This document shows, in pieces, positions 25,823-35,110 of a stretch of DNA of 64,000 nucleotides. Source of the DNA: JAWKRB01 sp041389885 (lineage in GTDB: Bacteria > Myxococcota_A > Polyangia > Polyangiales > Ga0077539); contig JAWKRB010000008.1 of the NCBI GenBank assembly GCA_041389885.1, positions 1 to 64,000 of the forward strand, read 5' to 3'. The first letter of the stretch is position 1; every line of letters starts with the position of its first letter. The notes under the pieces are model-generated. The model had not been told where the DNA came from, did no database searches, and saw only the letters and a program-made list of their open reading frames with translations. Both the position numbers and the translations under genes were made by a program.

Positions 25823-27385
25823 ATGCCCAGGTTCGGAGCGATCGATGTCGGCAGCAACGCGATGCGGCTGCGCGTGGTGGAGGCGCACTCCCCCGAGCAG
25901 GTCCGCGAGGTCGCCTCGGAGCGCGCGCCGGTGCGCCTGGGCCACGACGTCTTTTTGACCGGGCGCCTCGCCCCCGCGGCCCTCGCCGAGGCCGTCGACG
26001 CCCTCCGCTCCTTCAAGGAGGTCATGCGCGCCCACGGCGTCGAGGGCTACCGCGCGGTCGCCACCAGCGCCGTGCGCGAGGCGCACAACGCCGACCTCCT
26101 GGTCGAGCGGGCGCAGCGCGAGGCCGGGATTCACCTCGAGGTCATCGAGGGCGTCGAGGAGGCCCGGCTCGTGGTGATGGCGGTGCAGTCCGCGGTGTCG
26201 ATCGGCGACCGCCGCGCGCTGCTGATCGACATCGGCGGCGGCAGCGTCGAGCTGACGCTCCTCGCCCGGGGCGCGCCGCACACGTCGATCTCCCTCCCCA
26301 TGGGCACCGTGCGCCTGCACGAGGCCTTCCTCGACCCCGACGAGCCCGTCACCGAGGCCCGCCGCGCGCTGCTCACGGAGTACATCGAGCGCTCGCTCCA
26401 CGAGGCCCCCTGGCTCCCCGGCTGCGCCCCCGACCTGGTGATCGCCACGGGCGGCAACTGCGAGGCCATCTCCGACCTCGCGGCCACCGCCACCGACGAC
26501 GGCGAGGGGATCGACGTCGACGAGATGCGCGCGCTGCGCGACGCGATGAGCGAGGACGACACGCGGCGCCGCCGCGAGCGCTGGGGCCTCCGGGGCGACC
26601 GCGCGGACGTCATCGTGCCCGCCCTCTTCGTGCTCTCCGCCGTGGCCGAGGCCGTCTCGGCGAGGACCATCACCGTGCCCGGCGTGGGGCTCAAGGACGG
26701 CATCCTCCGCGAGCTCATCGACCGCTCGTTCTCGGTGTGGGACGCGCGGGGCGAGCAGGCCGAGGTCGAGGCCGAGGCGGTTCACCTCGGCCGCAAGTAC
26801 CGCTTCGACGAGCGCCACGCGCTGCACGTCGCCGAGCTCGCGTCGTCGCTCTTCGACCAGCTGGCCGACGTGCACCGCATGGCCCCCGAGGAGAAGCGGC
26901 AGCTCCGCCTCGCCGCGCTGCTCCACGACATCGGCGACTTCGTGGGCTTCGAGGCCCACCACAAGCACAGCCACTACCTCATCACCCAGGCCGACCTCAT
27001 GGGCCTCACCCCCACGGCGCGGGAGGTGGTGGCCAACGTCGCGCGGTACCACCGCAAGGCGCTCCCCGACCTCTCGCACCCGCCCTACCGGCGGCTGGAG
27101 CGCAAGGCGCGCACGACCGTTCGGCGCCTGGCGGCGATGCTCCGGGTGGCCGACGCCTTCGACCGGGAGCACGAGCAGAAGGTGCGCGAGCTCGCCGTGC
27201 GCATCACCCCAGGCCGCATCGCGGTGCGGGCCATCGCGAACCAGGGCGCCGACGGCTCGACCCCCGACCTCGCCCTCGAGCGCTGGACCGCGCAGCGCAA
27301 GGCCGACCTCATGGCCGAGGAATTCCAGTGCGAGGTGCGCATCGACGGGGCCGAGAGCGCGGGGGCGCTGAAGGGCTTCGTGTGA
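25823..27385 (+). CDS. Ppx/GppA-family phosphatase with HD domain
   Basis: This 520-residue protein has an actin-like ASKHA fold, with FGAIDVGSNAMRLRVVE at the start, LLIDIGGGSVELTLL (about 132-146) and a VIATGGNCEAI segment. Exopolyphosphatase and pppGpp phosphatase share these. The C-terminal part is an HD-type domain (HALHVAELASSLF and LAALLHDIGDFV with HD). This layout is that of the longer Ppx/GppA proteins. It would hydrolyse polyphosphate or pppGpp, connecting to starvation signals. It starts at ATG 25823 and is 42 bases before alaS. Confidence 0.92.
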   Translation: MPRFGAIDVGSNAMRLRVVEAHSPEQVREVASERAPVRLGHDVFLTGRLAPAALAEAVDALRSFKEVMRAHGVEGYRAVATSAVREAHNADLLVERAQREAGIHLEVIEGVEEARLVVMAVQSAVSIGDRRALLIDIGGGSVELTLLARGAPHTSISLPMGTVRLHEAFLDPDEPVTEARRALLTEYIERSLHEAPWLPGCAPDLVIATGGNCEAISDLAATATDDGEGIDVDEMRALRDAMSEDDTRRRRERWGLRGDRADVIVPALFVLSAVAEAVSARTITVPGVGLKDGILRELIDRSFSVWDARGEQAEVEAEAVHLGRKYRFDERHALHVAELASSLFDQLADVHRMAPEEKRQLRLAALLHDIGDFVGFEAHHKHSHYLITQADLMGLTPTAREVVANVARYHRKALPDLSHPPYRRLERKARTTVRRLAAMLRVADAFDREHEQKVRELAVRITPGRIAVRAIANQGADGSTPDLALERWTAQRKADLMAEEFQCEVRIDGAESAGALKGFV

Positions 27386-27427
27386 GCGCGGGTTGAGGTA
27401 GAGTCCGCGGCCCTCGAGGTCCGCACC

Positions 27428-30118
27428 ATGAAGCCCACATCCGACGAGATTCGCAGCACCTTCCTGAACTTCTTTCGCGACCGCGGCCACGCCGTGGTGC
27501 CGAGCGCCGGGGTGATCCCGCGCAACGACCCGACGCTGCTCTTCACCAACGCGGGGATGGTGCAGTTCAAGGACGCGTTCCTCGGCGTCGACCGCCCCGG
27601 GTACACCCGCGCGACGTCGAGTCAGAAGTGCGTGCGCATGAGCGGCAAGCACAACGACCTCGACAACGTCGGCCGCACCGCGCGCCACCACACGTTCTTC
27701 GAGATGCTCGGCAACTTCTCCTTCGGCGACTACTTCAAGCGCGAGGCCATCGCCTACGCCTGGGAGCTCCTCACCGAGGTCTGGAAGATCCCGAAGGACC
27801 ACCTCGTCATCACCGTCTTCGGCGGCGAGGACGACCTCGCGGCCGACGACGAGGCCCGCGCGATCTGGCGGGAGGTCACCGGCTTCGGCGACGAGCGCAT
27901 CCTGGGGATGGGCAAGAAGGATAATTTCTGGACGATGGGCGACACCGGCCCCTGCGGCCCGTGCACCGAGATCCACTATTTCATGGGTCCGGGCGCGCCC
28001 GACCTCGCGCGCTTCGACCAGGAGCCCGGCCCCGACGGCGTGGGCTGGATGGAGATCTGGAACCTGGTCTTCATGCAGTTCAACCGCGCGGTGAAGGGCG
28101 GCCCCCTCGCCCCGCTGCCCGCCCCCTGCGTCGACACGGGCATGGGCCTCGAGCGCATCACCGCGGTGCTCCAGGGCGTGATGTCGAACTACGACACCGA
28201 CCTCCTGCGCCCCCTCGTCGACCGCGCCGCGGAGCTCCTGGGCAGGGCCTACACCGCCACCGACGCGCCCCACGACTTCGCCTGCCGCGTGCTCGCCGAC
28301 CACGCGCGCATGAGCGCCTTCGCCCTCGCCGAGGGGATCACGCCTTCGAACAAAGACCGCGGCGCGGCCCTGCGCTCGGTGATGCGCCGCGCGATCCGCC
28401 ACGAGTACCTCCAGGGCGTGACCGCGCCGCGCTTCGGCGAGGTGGTCGCCCTGGTCGCCGACCGCATGGGCGCCGCGTACCCTGAGCTCTTGCAGCACAA
28501 GGACTTTCTCGTCACCCAGGCCCAGGAGGAGGACCGTCGCTTCCGCGAGACGATCCCCGCGGGCCTCGCGCTGCTCGACGCGTTCTCGCAGTGGTCCCTC
28601 GACGGCGAGGGCCGCAAGGTGCTGCCCGGCGAGGTCGCCTTCGACCTGCACGCGACGCACGGCTTCCCCCACGACCTCACGGTGGTCATCGGCGAGGAGC
28701 GCGGCTTCGTGCTCGACGAGCAGGGCTACGAGGCCGCCCGGGAGCGCCACGCCGCCGTCTCTCGCGGCGACGCCGAGGGCGAAGGGGTCTCCAAGGAGCG
28801 CAGGGTGCGCGCCGAGCACCGCGAGGCCCTCGCCCGCGTCGGCGGCGCGGTGCGCTTCGTCGGCTACGACGCCGAGTCGGGGAGCTCGCCCGTCGCGGCC
28901 CTGCTCGCGGGAGAGGGCGACGCGCTGCGCCTCGTCGACTCCCTCGAGGTCGGCGAGGCGGGCCAGCTCGTGACCGCCGAGACGCCCTTCTACGGCGAGA
29001 GCGGCGGCCAGGTCGGCGACGTGGGCGAGATCACCACGGCGACGGGCACCTTCGCCGTCGAAGACACCCAGCGCCCGACCGCGGGCCTCGTCGTGCACCT
29101 CGGCCGAGTCACCGCGGGCCTCGTCGCCGTCTCGCAGCCCGCGACGCTCACGGTGGACCACGACGCGCGCAGCGCCACGCGGCGCAACCACAGCGCCACG
29201 CACCTGCTGCACTGGGCGCTGCGCAAGGTCGTCGGCCCCCACGCGCAGCAGAAGGGCTCGAAGGTCGCGCCCGAGGGCCTGCGCTTCGACTACGCCGCCT
29301 CGCGCCCGCTCTCGGCCGACGAGCTCACGCGCATCGAGGACCTGGTGAACGCCGAGGTCCTCGCCAACGCCGAGGTGCGCACCGAGGTCACCTCGCAGGC
29401 CGAGGCGCGCGCGAAGGGCGCGATGATGATCTTCGAGGAGAAGTACGGCGACTCGGTGCGCATGCTCCACATCGGCGCCGAGAGCGTGGAACTCTGCGGC
29501 GGCACCCACGCCTCGCGCACCGGCGACATCGGGATGTTCAAGGTCGTCTCCGACTCGAACGTCGGCGCGGGCGTGCGGCGCATCGAGGCGGTCACGGGCA
29601 CCGGCGCCCTCGCCCTCACCCGCGCGCAGGCCGCGGCGATGCAGCGGGTGGCCGACGCGCTCAAGGCCCCCGTGGGCGAGGTCACCGCGCGCGTCGAGCG
29701 CGCGCTGGAGCACGCGCGAGAGCTCCAGCGGCAGATCGACGAGCTCAAGCGCCAGCTCACCACCGGCGCGGGGGCGTCCGACGTCGAGGTGCGCGAGGTG
29801 GGCGACGCGAAGGTCGCGGTGGCCCTCGCGCCGGTCGGCGAAGAGAAGGCGATGCGCGAGTACGCCGACCACCTGCGCGACAAGCACGGGCGCGCCGTGG
29901 CGGTGCTGGGCGCGGTCACCGCCGAGGGCAAGGCGCTCCTCGTCGTGGCCGTCTCGAAGGACCTCACGCAGCGCTTTCACGCGGGCAAGATCGTCGGCCA
30001 GCTCGCGGCGATCGTCGGCGGTCGCGGCGGCGGTCGCCCCGACATGGCCGGCGCCGGCGGCCCCGACGCCTCGCGCCTCGGCGAGGCCCTGCAGCACGCG
30101 TGGACCGTCGTGGTCTGA
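27428..30118 (+). CDS. alaS: alanine--tRNA ligase
   Basis: This 896-residue protein, near the usual 870-880, charges tRNA-Ala. The class II catalytic core opens with STFLNFFRDRGHAVVPS and has the HNDLDNVGRTARHHTFFEM motif 1/2 region. The editing domain has the zinc-binding HxxxH (H588, H592) and C690xxxH694 (CGGTHASRTGDIG). The Gly-rich C-Ala domain ends with GGRGGGRPDMAGAGG. The gene sits 42 bases after the Ppx/GppA gene and may share its transcript. No sign of an alanine-responsive leader is seen. Confidence 0.98.
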   Translation: MKPTSDEIRSTFLNFFRDRGHAVVPSAGVIPRNDPTLLFTNAGMVQFKDAFLGVDRPGYTRATSSQKCVRMSGKHNDLDNVGRTARHHTFFEMLGNFSFGDYFKREAIAYAWELLTEVWKIPKDHLVITVFGGEDDLAADDEARAIWREVTGFGDERILGMGKKDNFWTMGDTGPCGPCTEIHYFMGPGAPDLARFDQEPGPDGVGWMEIWNLVFMQFNRAVKGGPLAPLPAPCVDTGMGLERITAVLQGVMSNYDTDLLRPLVDRAAELLGRAYTATDAPHDFACRVLADHARMSAFALAEGITPSNKDRGAALRSVMRRAIRHEYLQGVTAPRFGEVVALVADRMGAAYPELLQHKDFLVTQAQEEDRRFRETIPAGLALLDAFSQWSLDGEGRKVLPGEVAFDLHATHGFPHDLTVVIGEERGFVLDEQGYEAARERHAAVSRGDAEGEGVSKERRVRAEHREALARVGGAVRFVGYDAESGSSPVAALLAGEGDALRLVDSLEVGEAGQLVTAETPFYGESGGQVGDVGEITTATGTFAVEDTQRPTAGLVVHLGRVTAGLVAVSQPATLTVDHDARSATRRNHSATHLLHWALRKVVGPHAQQKGSKVAPEGLRFDYAASRPLSADELTRIEDLVNAEVLANAEVRTEVTSQAEARAKGAMMIFEEKYGDSVRMLHIGAESVELCGGTHASRTGDIGMFKVVSDSNVGAGVRRIEAVTGTGALALTRAQAAAMQRVADALKAPVGEVTARVERALEHARELQRQIDELKRQLTTGAGASDVEVREVGDAKVAVALAPVGEEKAMREYADHLRDKHGRAVAVLGAVTAEGKALLVVAVSKDLTQRFHAGKIVGQLAAIVGGRGGGRPDMAGAGGPDASRLGEALQHAWTVVV

Positions 30119-30156
30119 ATCCAGAACCTCAGCGCTCGATCCATCCAAGGACCCCC

Positions 30157-30573
30157 ATGAAGAGAATCACCCTCCCCGCCGCGCTGCTCTGCGCGGCGCA
30201 GGCCTGCGTCGTCGAGACGACCCTCGACGGGGCCGCGATGCCCTACGGCAACACCCTCCCCGCGAGCAGCGTGACCGCCTCAGGCGTGACCTGGAGCTCC
30301 AACGCCAGCGAGTATCAGGGCCGCAACGGCGTGATCGTGCGCTACGACTGCCCGCCCAACGGCGCCGCGGGGAGCATCTGGGGCACCGACCTCTACACCG
30401 ACGACACATCCGTGTGCACCGCGGGGGTTCACGTCGGGCGCATCGACCTCCGCGGGGGAGGCCCGGTGATCATCGAGATCCTCGCGGGGCAGAGCCAGTA
30501 CGTGGGCTCGCGCCGCTACGGCGTGCTCTCGGCGGACTACGGGAGCTGGGGCGGGAGCTTCAGGGTGCTCTGA
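30157..30573 (+). CDS. secreted LCCL-domain protein
   Basis: This 138-residue protein starts at ATG 30157 after a good AAGGA Shine-Dalgarno. The signal peptide or lipobox region is LLCAAQACVV (lipid attachment is doubtful). The mature part is an LCCL domain: GSIWGTDLYTDDTSVCTAGV, then the GGGPVIIEILAGQSQYVGS segment and the NGV-type YGSWGGSF ending. The two Cys (YDCPPN and SVCTAG) fit. LCCL is best known in eukaryotic secreted proteins (cochlin, Limulus factor C), where it can bind LPS. Here it stands alone with no known role. Confidence 0.8.
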   Translation: MKRITLPAALLCAAQACVVETTLDGAAMPYGNTLPASSVTASGVTWSSNASEYQGRNGVIVRYDCPPNGAAGSIWGTDLYTDDTSVCTAGVHVGRIDLRGGGPVIIEILAGQSQYVGSRRYGVLSADYGSWGGSFRVL

Positions 30574-30670
30574 GCCGGAGCCCCCCCTGCGCGGCTTCGG
30601 GGCGGGCTGTGGGTACGTCGCTCACGCTGAGCCCTTCGAATCCCCTGTGGAGAGGGACTAGGGCCTGTCC

Positions 30671-31975
30671 CTAGCGCGCGGAGGGTGCGCGAAAGGCCAC
30701 GAGCTCAGGGGCCTCGTAGTAGATCCTGCGCTCGGTGGAGATGCGCACGAGCTCCCAGGAGCGGTGCATGGTCCACCCGTCCTTGGTGAACACGAGGTCT
30801 TCGGCGATGTAGACCGCCGCGTGGAGGGTGGCGCCGCTCTCGGTCCGAAAGGCCAGCACGTCGCCGAAGCGCAGCTCGTTGAGCGGAACCTGCGTCCACG
30901 CGCTCATGGTCGCGTCGAACTGGCTGTCGTCGATGAGCGGGCCGCCAGCCTCCGTGGGCGACAAGAAGTTCACCGCGGTCCAGAAGCAGTCGTAGCGAGT
31001 GTCGCGGGGCGGAAATGTGCCGTAGCGCGCCCGCGCGAAGGGCGGGAGCAGGTCGCGCAGGGGCACCTCGGTGCCGTTCACGTACGCCTCGTTGAGCCGC
31101 GCGCGCACCGCGGCCTCGCGGCCCCCGGTGCTCCACCAGCGCACCGCGCGCTCGAGCTCCGCCTCGGTGCGCACGCGCACCACGGCGTCGAGGGCCGACC
31201 GCGCGCGCAGCACGCGAAAGAACGCCGCCCGCTCCGCGCGGTCGGTCACCCGGTGGCACAGCCAGGTGAGGTCCGAGAACATCCGCTTGTCGCCGTCGAC
31301 GAAGCTCCCCGCGCGGAGGATCTCCCTCGCCGTCGGCGAGAGCCCCGGCGCGTCGGCGAAGGCCGTGCGCCCCACCGGGCGAGAGAAGGGCGCGTTCAGC
31401 AGCATCGCCTGCGGATACGCCCGCATCCCGCGGTAGATCGCCAGGCGCTGCGGCTGGGTGAGGCCCTCGAGCACGCTGTCGGGGGGCACGACGATGCACC
31501 CGTCGGCGTCGCAGACGGCGACCTCGAGCACCGACTCGACCACGGGGTCGGAGAGCCCCGCGGCGCGCATCGCCGACTCGAGGGTCGCTCGATCGGGCGC
31601 TCCCCAGGCGCCGACGAGATCGTCACAGTCCTCGGGGCGGATGTGGTCGTCGCCGGGGCGCCACCAGACCTCGCGGGTCTCAATGGATCCAGGGTGCGGA
31701 GCGATCGCAGCGGCGGGCGGAGCCGACGCCGTGGGCGCGGCCGCGGGGCGCCCGGGGGCGGCGGTCGACCGCGCGGCCCGCAGCCCGAGGCTCACCGCGG
31801 CGAGGACCACGAGTCCCGCGACGACGATCCAGAGCCCCGATGAGCCGCCGGGCGCCGCCCGCGCGGGCGCCTCGACCGGGGAGACCTGCGACGCCGGTAG
31901 CGGCTTCGTCGCGGGCTTCGCCGGGGTCTTGCGCGTCGCAGCAGGCGCACGCTGGGGTTTCGGCTTCTGGGCCAT
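30671..31975 (-). CDS. membrane-anchored protein with possible papain/NlpC-P60-like fold
   Basis: This 434-residue protein starts at ATG 31975, after which a Lys/Pro/Ala-rich stretch precedes one membrane helix (about 55-75, LWIVVAGLVVLAAVSLGL). The middle is helical. The C-terminal region has DTRYDCFWTAVNFLSP, a Cys in a helix start, and SGATLHAAVYIAEDLVFTKD, a His in a strand. This order is that of permuted NlpC/P60-like cysteine hydrolases (cell-wall or other amide bonds), but it is an inference. The TAG stop is at 30671. Upstream starts exist (to 32128) but lack support. Confidence 0.65.
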   Translation of the reverse strand: MAQKPKPQRAPAATRKTPAKPATKPLPASQVSPVEAPARAAPGGSSGLWIVVAGLVVLAAVSLGLRAARSTAAPGRPAAAPTASAPPAAAIAPHPGSIETREVWWRPGDDHIRPEDCDDLVGAWGAPDRATLESAMRAAGLSDPVVESVLEVAVCDADGCIVVPPDSVLEGLTQPQRLAIYRGMRAYPQAMLLNAPFSRPVGRTAFADAPGLSPTAREILRAGSFVDGDKRMFSDLTWLCHRVTDRAERAAFFRVLRARSALDAVVRVRTEAELERAVRWWSTGGREAAVRARLNEAYVNGTEVPLRDLLPPFARARYGTFPPRDTRYDCFWTAVNFLSPTEAGGPLIDDSQFDATMSAWTQVPLNELRFGDVLAFRTESGATLHAAVYIAEDLVFTKDGWTMHRSWELVRISTERRIYYEAPELVAFRAPSAR

Positions 31976-32155
31976 TCGGCTCTCGGGGAGCACCGCGCGG
32001 TGTGGAGCGCGGCTCACCTGACCGTCGTCATGCGCGCGCCATGCCGACGCGAAATCCCTGAATTCTGCTGAGAATCGACGGGGCGTGCGGGGCGTCGATC
32101 CCCGCACCCGCGGGGGCGCCCGTCCCATTTCTCTCCGCGGGTCTCGCGCCGCGCG

Positions 32156-32842
32156 TCAGCCGCTCCGCACCACCTCGCGCACGCGCCCGCGCTCCATCGT
32201 CACGCGCACGGTGGCGACTCGGCTCGCGAACGCGTGGTCGTGGGTCACGAGCACCACCACCCGGCCTCTCGAGCGCGCGGCCTCGATGGCCGCCTCGAGC
32301 CGCCGCGTCGCCGCCGCGTCGAGGCCCGTCGTGGGCTCGTCGAAGAGCAGCAGGCTGGGGTCATGGAGCTCGGCGCGCGCGAGGGCGAGGCGCTGCATCT
32401 GCCCGCGGGAGTACGTGCGGGCCGGTCGGTCGGCGATCTCTTTGAGCCCCACCCTCGCGAGGGCGCCCGCGAGGTCGGCGTCGCGGCGACCGTGGAGCCG
32501 GGCCATGAACGCCAGCGACTCGCGCGCGGTGAGGTCGGGGTAGACCATCGCCTCGTGGCCGACGAGGCCGATGGAGGCGCGGAGCATCATCCGGTCTGCC
32601 GAGAGGGTGTACTCCCCGTAGCGCACGTCGCCCGCGGTGGGGCGCAGGAGCGTCGCGAGCACGTTGAGCAGCGTGCTCTTGCCGGCGCCGTTGCCCCCTT
32701 CGACGCTGGTGACCTCGCCGGCGCGAAACGACAGCGAGACCCCCGCGAGGGCGCGGGTCGCGCCGAACACGCGGGTGACCTTGAGCGCCTCGACGACGTC
32801 GAAGCGCGGGGTCTCGTCGGGCGCGGAGTCGAGCTCGGTCAC
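32156..32842 (-). CDS. ABC transporter ATP-binding protein, CcmA-like
   Basis: This 228-residue protein has Walker A GGNGAGKST, signature YSRGQMQRLALA (CcmA-like RGQ rather than SGGQ), Walker B LLLFDEPTTGLD and switch VTHDH. No permease gene is adjacent. CcmA exports heme for cytochrome c maturation, but many orphan ATPases look the same, so the substrate stays open. The GTG start overlaps the stop of the thioesterase gene, giving a two-gene operon. Confidence 0.9.
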   Translation of the reverse strand: MTELDSAPDETPRFDVVEALKVTRVFGATRALAGVSLSFRAGEVTSVEGGNGAGKSTLLNVLATLLRPTAGDVRYGEYTLSADRMMLRASIGLVGHEAMVYPDLTARESLAFMARLHGRRDADLAGALARVGLKEIADRPARTYSRGQMQRLALARAELHDPSLLLFDEPTTGLDAAATRRLEAAIEAARSRGRVVVLVTHDHAFASRVATVRVTMERGRVREVVRSG

Positions 32843-33291
32843 CCCACCTCGCCGCGCCGGGTGATCTGCTCCGGGCGCTGGAACATCTCGACCAGCTCCG
32901 CGTCGAGCCGGCGCACGCGGCCCTCGCGGTCGACGAAGGCGTGGCGGGTGGAGGCGGTGGCGAGCAGCGCGCCGTCGCCCTCGCGGCGCACCTCGTAGTC
33001 GAAGCGAATCGACGCGTGCCCCGCGGACACGAGCCGCACCTCGAGGGCGAGCACGTCGTCGTAGCGCGCGGGGAGGCGGTATTTCACCGCGACGTCGACG
33101 ACGACGATGAGCCAGCCGGCGTCTTCCATCGCGCCGTAGTCGCCGCCGCGGCGGCGCGAGAACTCCTCCCGGCAGCGCTCGAAGTAGCGCAGGTAGGCCG
33201 CGTGGTGCAGCAGCCCCATGCGGTCGACGTCCGAGTAGTTCACCCGGATGCAGACGACGCTGGAGGCGAGGGCGGGGTGGGGATGACTCAT
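32839..33291 (-). CDS. hotdog-fold acyl-CoA thioesterase, YbgC/FadM-like
   Basis: This 150-residue protein starts at ATG 33291 and has the motif VNYSDVDRMGLLHHAAYL. The catalytic Asp is in SDVDRMG, and RYFERCREEF lies in the long helix. Hotdog thioesterases of this type cleave small or mid-length acyl-CoAs or ACP-linked chains. It is coupled by a 4-base overlap to the ABC ATPase. A longer frame runs upstream (to 33588) but covers the oppositely read small gene. Confidence 0.88.
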   Translation of the reverse strand: MSHPHPALASSVVCIRVNYSDVDRMGLLHHAAYLRYFERCREEFSRRRGGDYGAMEDAGWLIVVVDVAVKYRLPARYDDVLALEVRLVSAGHASIRFDYEVRREGDGALLATASTRHAFVDREGRVRRLDAELVEMFQRPEQITRRGEVG

Positions 33292-33388
33292 CGTCGGGTG
33301 GCGCCCCTTCTGGCGGATTCCTCCGCGGACCGCAAGGCGCTCGCGCTTCCCCTGGGCCCCGCGAGCGCCTATATGCGGGTGCACCCCG

Positions 33389-33691
33389 ATGAGCCTCTCA
33401 GACAACCGCCGCGAGACCCTCGAAGCCCGCCTCACGACCCTCGAGGGCCTGCTCAAGGGGCTCGAGCGCGACCTCACGCGCATCCCCTGGCTCCTCGCGC
33501 TGCTGGTCCTCGCCGTGCCCGTGGGGATCATCTGGCACTGGGTCGCCGTGGTCTTTCTGGTGTTCTCGGTGCTCACCCTGGTCGGCACGTCGATCTACGT
33601 GACCTGGGGCCACCAGAACGAGTACCGCACCGAGCGCGACCTGATCCGCCGCGAGCTCAGCCAGGGCGTCCACCCCCGCGACTCGCTCTGA
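33389..33691 (+). CDS. small membrane protein with N-terminal coiled coil
   Basis: This 100-residue protein starts at ATG 33389. A charged helical start (RRETLEARLTTLEGLLKGLE) suggests a short coiled coil. Two hydrophobic helices (PWLLALLVLAVPVGIIW and VAVVFLVFSVLTLVGTSIYV) follow. The tail is charged. No family is recognised. Its 3' end overlaps the rhomboid gene by 35 bases on the opposite strand. Confidence 0.65.
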   Translation: MSLSDNRRETLEARLTTLEGLLKGLERDLTRIPWLLALLVLAVPVGIIWHWVAVVFLVFSVLTLVGTSIYVTWGHQNEYRTERDLIRRELSQGVHPRDSL

Positions 33692-35057
33692 GCGCGCCCA
33701 CCGCCGCGCCCACCATCAACCCCCCGACGTGCGCGCCGCCGCTCACGTGCGGCGACAGCCGATCGTAGATCCCCTGCGCGAGGAGCAGCGCCCCCAGCAG
33801 CGCCAGCTCGCCGCGCCCCTCGGGCGTTCTCCGCAGCCGGGGCTCCCTCGCGATGTGCGCCACCGACGCGCCCACGAGGGCGAACACCGCCCCTGAGGCG
33901 CCGATCACCAGGCTCCCGCGGGGGGCGGTCCACAGCGCCGCGGCGCCCCCCGCCGCCGCGCCGAGCGCCAGCGTGGCCGCGAGGGTCGCCGGGCCCAGCC
34001 GCCGCTCCACGAAGCGCCCGAAGGTCGCCAGCGTGAGCGCGTTCACGCCCAGGTGCACGACGTCGGCGTGGAGCAGCGCGTAGGCGAGCAGCCGCCACGC
34101 AGCCCCCGCGCCCTCGAGGGGGACCGTGAGGGCGCCGCAGGCGAGCAGCGCCTGCTCCCCCGGCGCCCCGAGGGCCGTCGAGACCGCGAAGGCCGCGGCG
34201 AGCACGCCCAGCGCGGCGCCCGTGGCGAGGCCGAGGCCCGCCCCTGGGCGCAGGGCCAGCTCCCCGAGGGCGAGGCGCGCGTCGACGCGATCGCGCAGCG
34301 CCGCAAGGGCTTCGCGCGCGTCGTCGTCCAGCGTCGCGGCGTCGAGGGGCGACCCGCGCAGGCGCAGCAGCCTCGCGCGGAGCGCCGGGGGCGGACGCAT
34401 CGACCCGATCGCGTGGTCGAGCACCCGCGCGGCGTCGTCGGCGCGGCCTGCGCGCTGCATCGACACGGCGCGCCAGCACGCGCGCCGCGCCGGGGGCAGC
34501 GCCTCGCCCGACGCGTCGAGCAGCGCGTCGACCATCGCCACCTGCCCCAGGTGCGCCGCGAGGACCATCAGCGACCCAGCGTCGGCGGGCGCCACGCCGC
34601 GCGCCTCGGCTTCGCGCCAGCGCGCGCACATCGCGCGGGCCCCCTGGGCCTCCCCGAGCGCCGCGAGGGCGAGGGCGAGCTCTCCCTGCCGCGCGGCGGC
34701 GTCGAAGAGGCCGGGCTCGCTGAGCCGTCGGGCCGCGGCGTCGAGGTCCCCCGACCAGGCCTCGAGGGCGGCGGCGAAGACCTGGCGCTCGGGCGCGGTG
34801 AGCGTGGTCAGCGTCGCCGCCTCGCGACCGGCGTCGAGGCACGCGCCCTCCTGCGCGCGCGCGGCGAGGCGCACCATCACCTCGACTTCGGCGCTCGAGG
34901 CGAAGGGGCGAAGCAGGCGCAGGGCTCGCGCGGCGGCGCGGGCGCGGGTCGGGTCCTCTCGGGCCACCGCCCTCCACGCCGCGCGCCTCGCGAGGGCGGG
35001 GCCTCCCACGAGCGCCGCGGCGAGCGCGACCGCGAGCATCGGCGTCGTGAGCGACAT
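33657..35057 (-). CDS. rhomboid-family intramembrane serine protease with helical-repeat N-terminus
   Basis: This 466-residue protein starts at ATG 35057. An N-terminal membrane helix (about 5-25) precedes about 220 residues of Ala/Arg/Leu-rich helical repeats resembling TPR units. The rhomboid domain (about 270-460) has LLHADVVHLGVNALTLATFG, GASGAVFALVGA with the catalytic Ser, and HVGGLMVG with the catalytic His. Rhomboids cleave membrane-spanning helices. The long soluble repeat part may recruit substrates. It converges with and overlaps the small gene at 33389. Confidence 0.88.
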   Translation of the reverse strand: MSLTTPMLAVALAAALVGGPALARRAAWRAVAREDPTRARAAARALRLLRPFASSAEVEVMVRLAARAQEGACLDAGREAATLTTLTAPERQVFAAALEAWSGDLDAAARRLSEPGLFDAAARQGELALALAALGEAQGARAMCARWREAEARGVAPADAGSLMVLAAHLGQVAMVDALLDASGEALPPARRACWRAVSMQRAGRADDAARVLDHAIGSMRPPPALRARLLRLRGSPLDAATLDDDAREALAALRDRVDARLALGELALRPGAGLGLATGAALGVLAAAFAVSTALGAPGEQALLACGALTVPLEGAGAAWRLLAYALLHADVVHLGVNALTLATFGRFVERRLGPATLAATLALGAAAGGAAALWTAPRGSLVIGASGAVFALVGASVAHIAREPRLRRTPEGRGELALLGALLLAQGIYDRLSPHVSGGAHVGGLMVGAAVGALRASRGGGRPG

Positions 35058-35110
35058 CGCGTCGTCCCGAGGAGAGCACAGGACGCGCCCCGTGAGAACG
35101 CCGCCGGGCG

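Noticed and set aside
25730..30148. Open minus strand frame of 1472 codons
   Set aside because: It lies antisense to the Ppx/GppA gene and alaS, both clearly real. No domain, and typical high-GC shadow composition.
30634..30645. tRNA T-loop-like TTCGAAT
   Set aside because: The flanking bases do not form a T-arm and no acceptor or anticodon stem was found around it.
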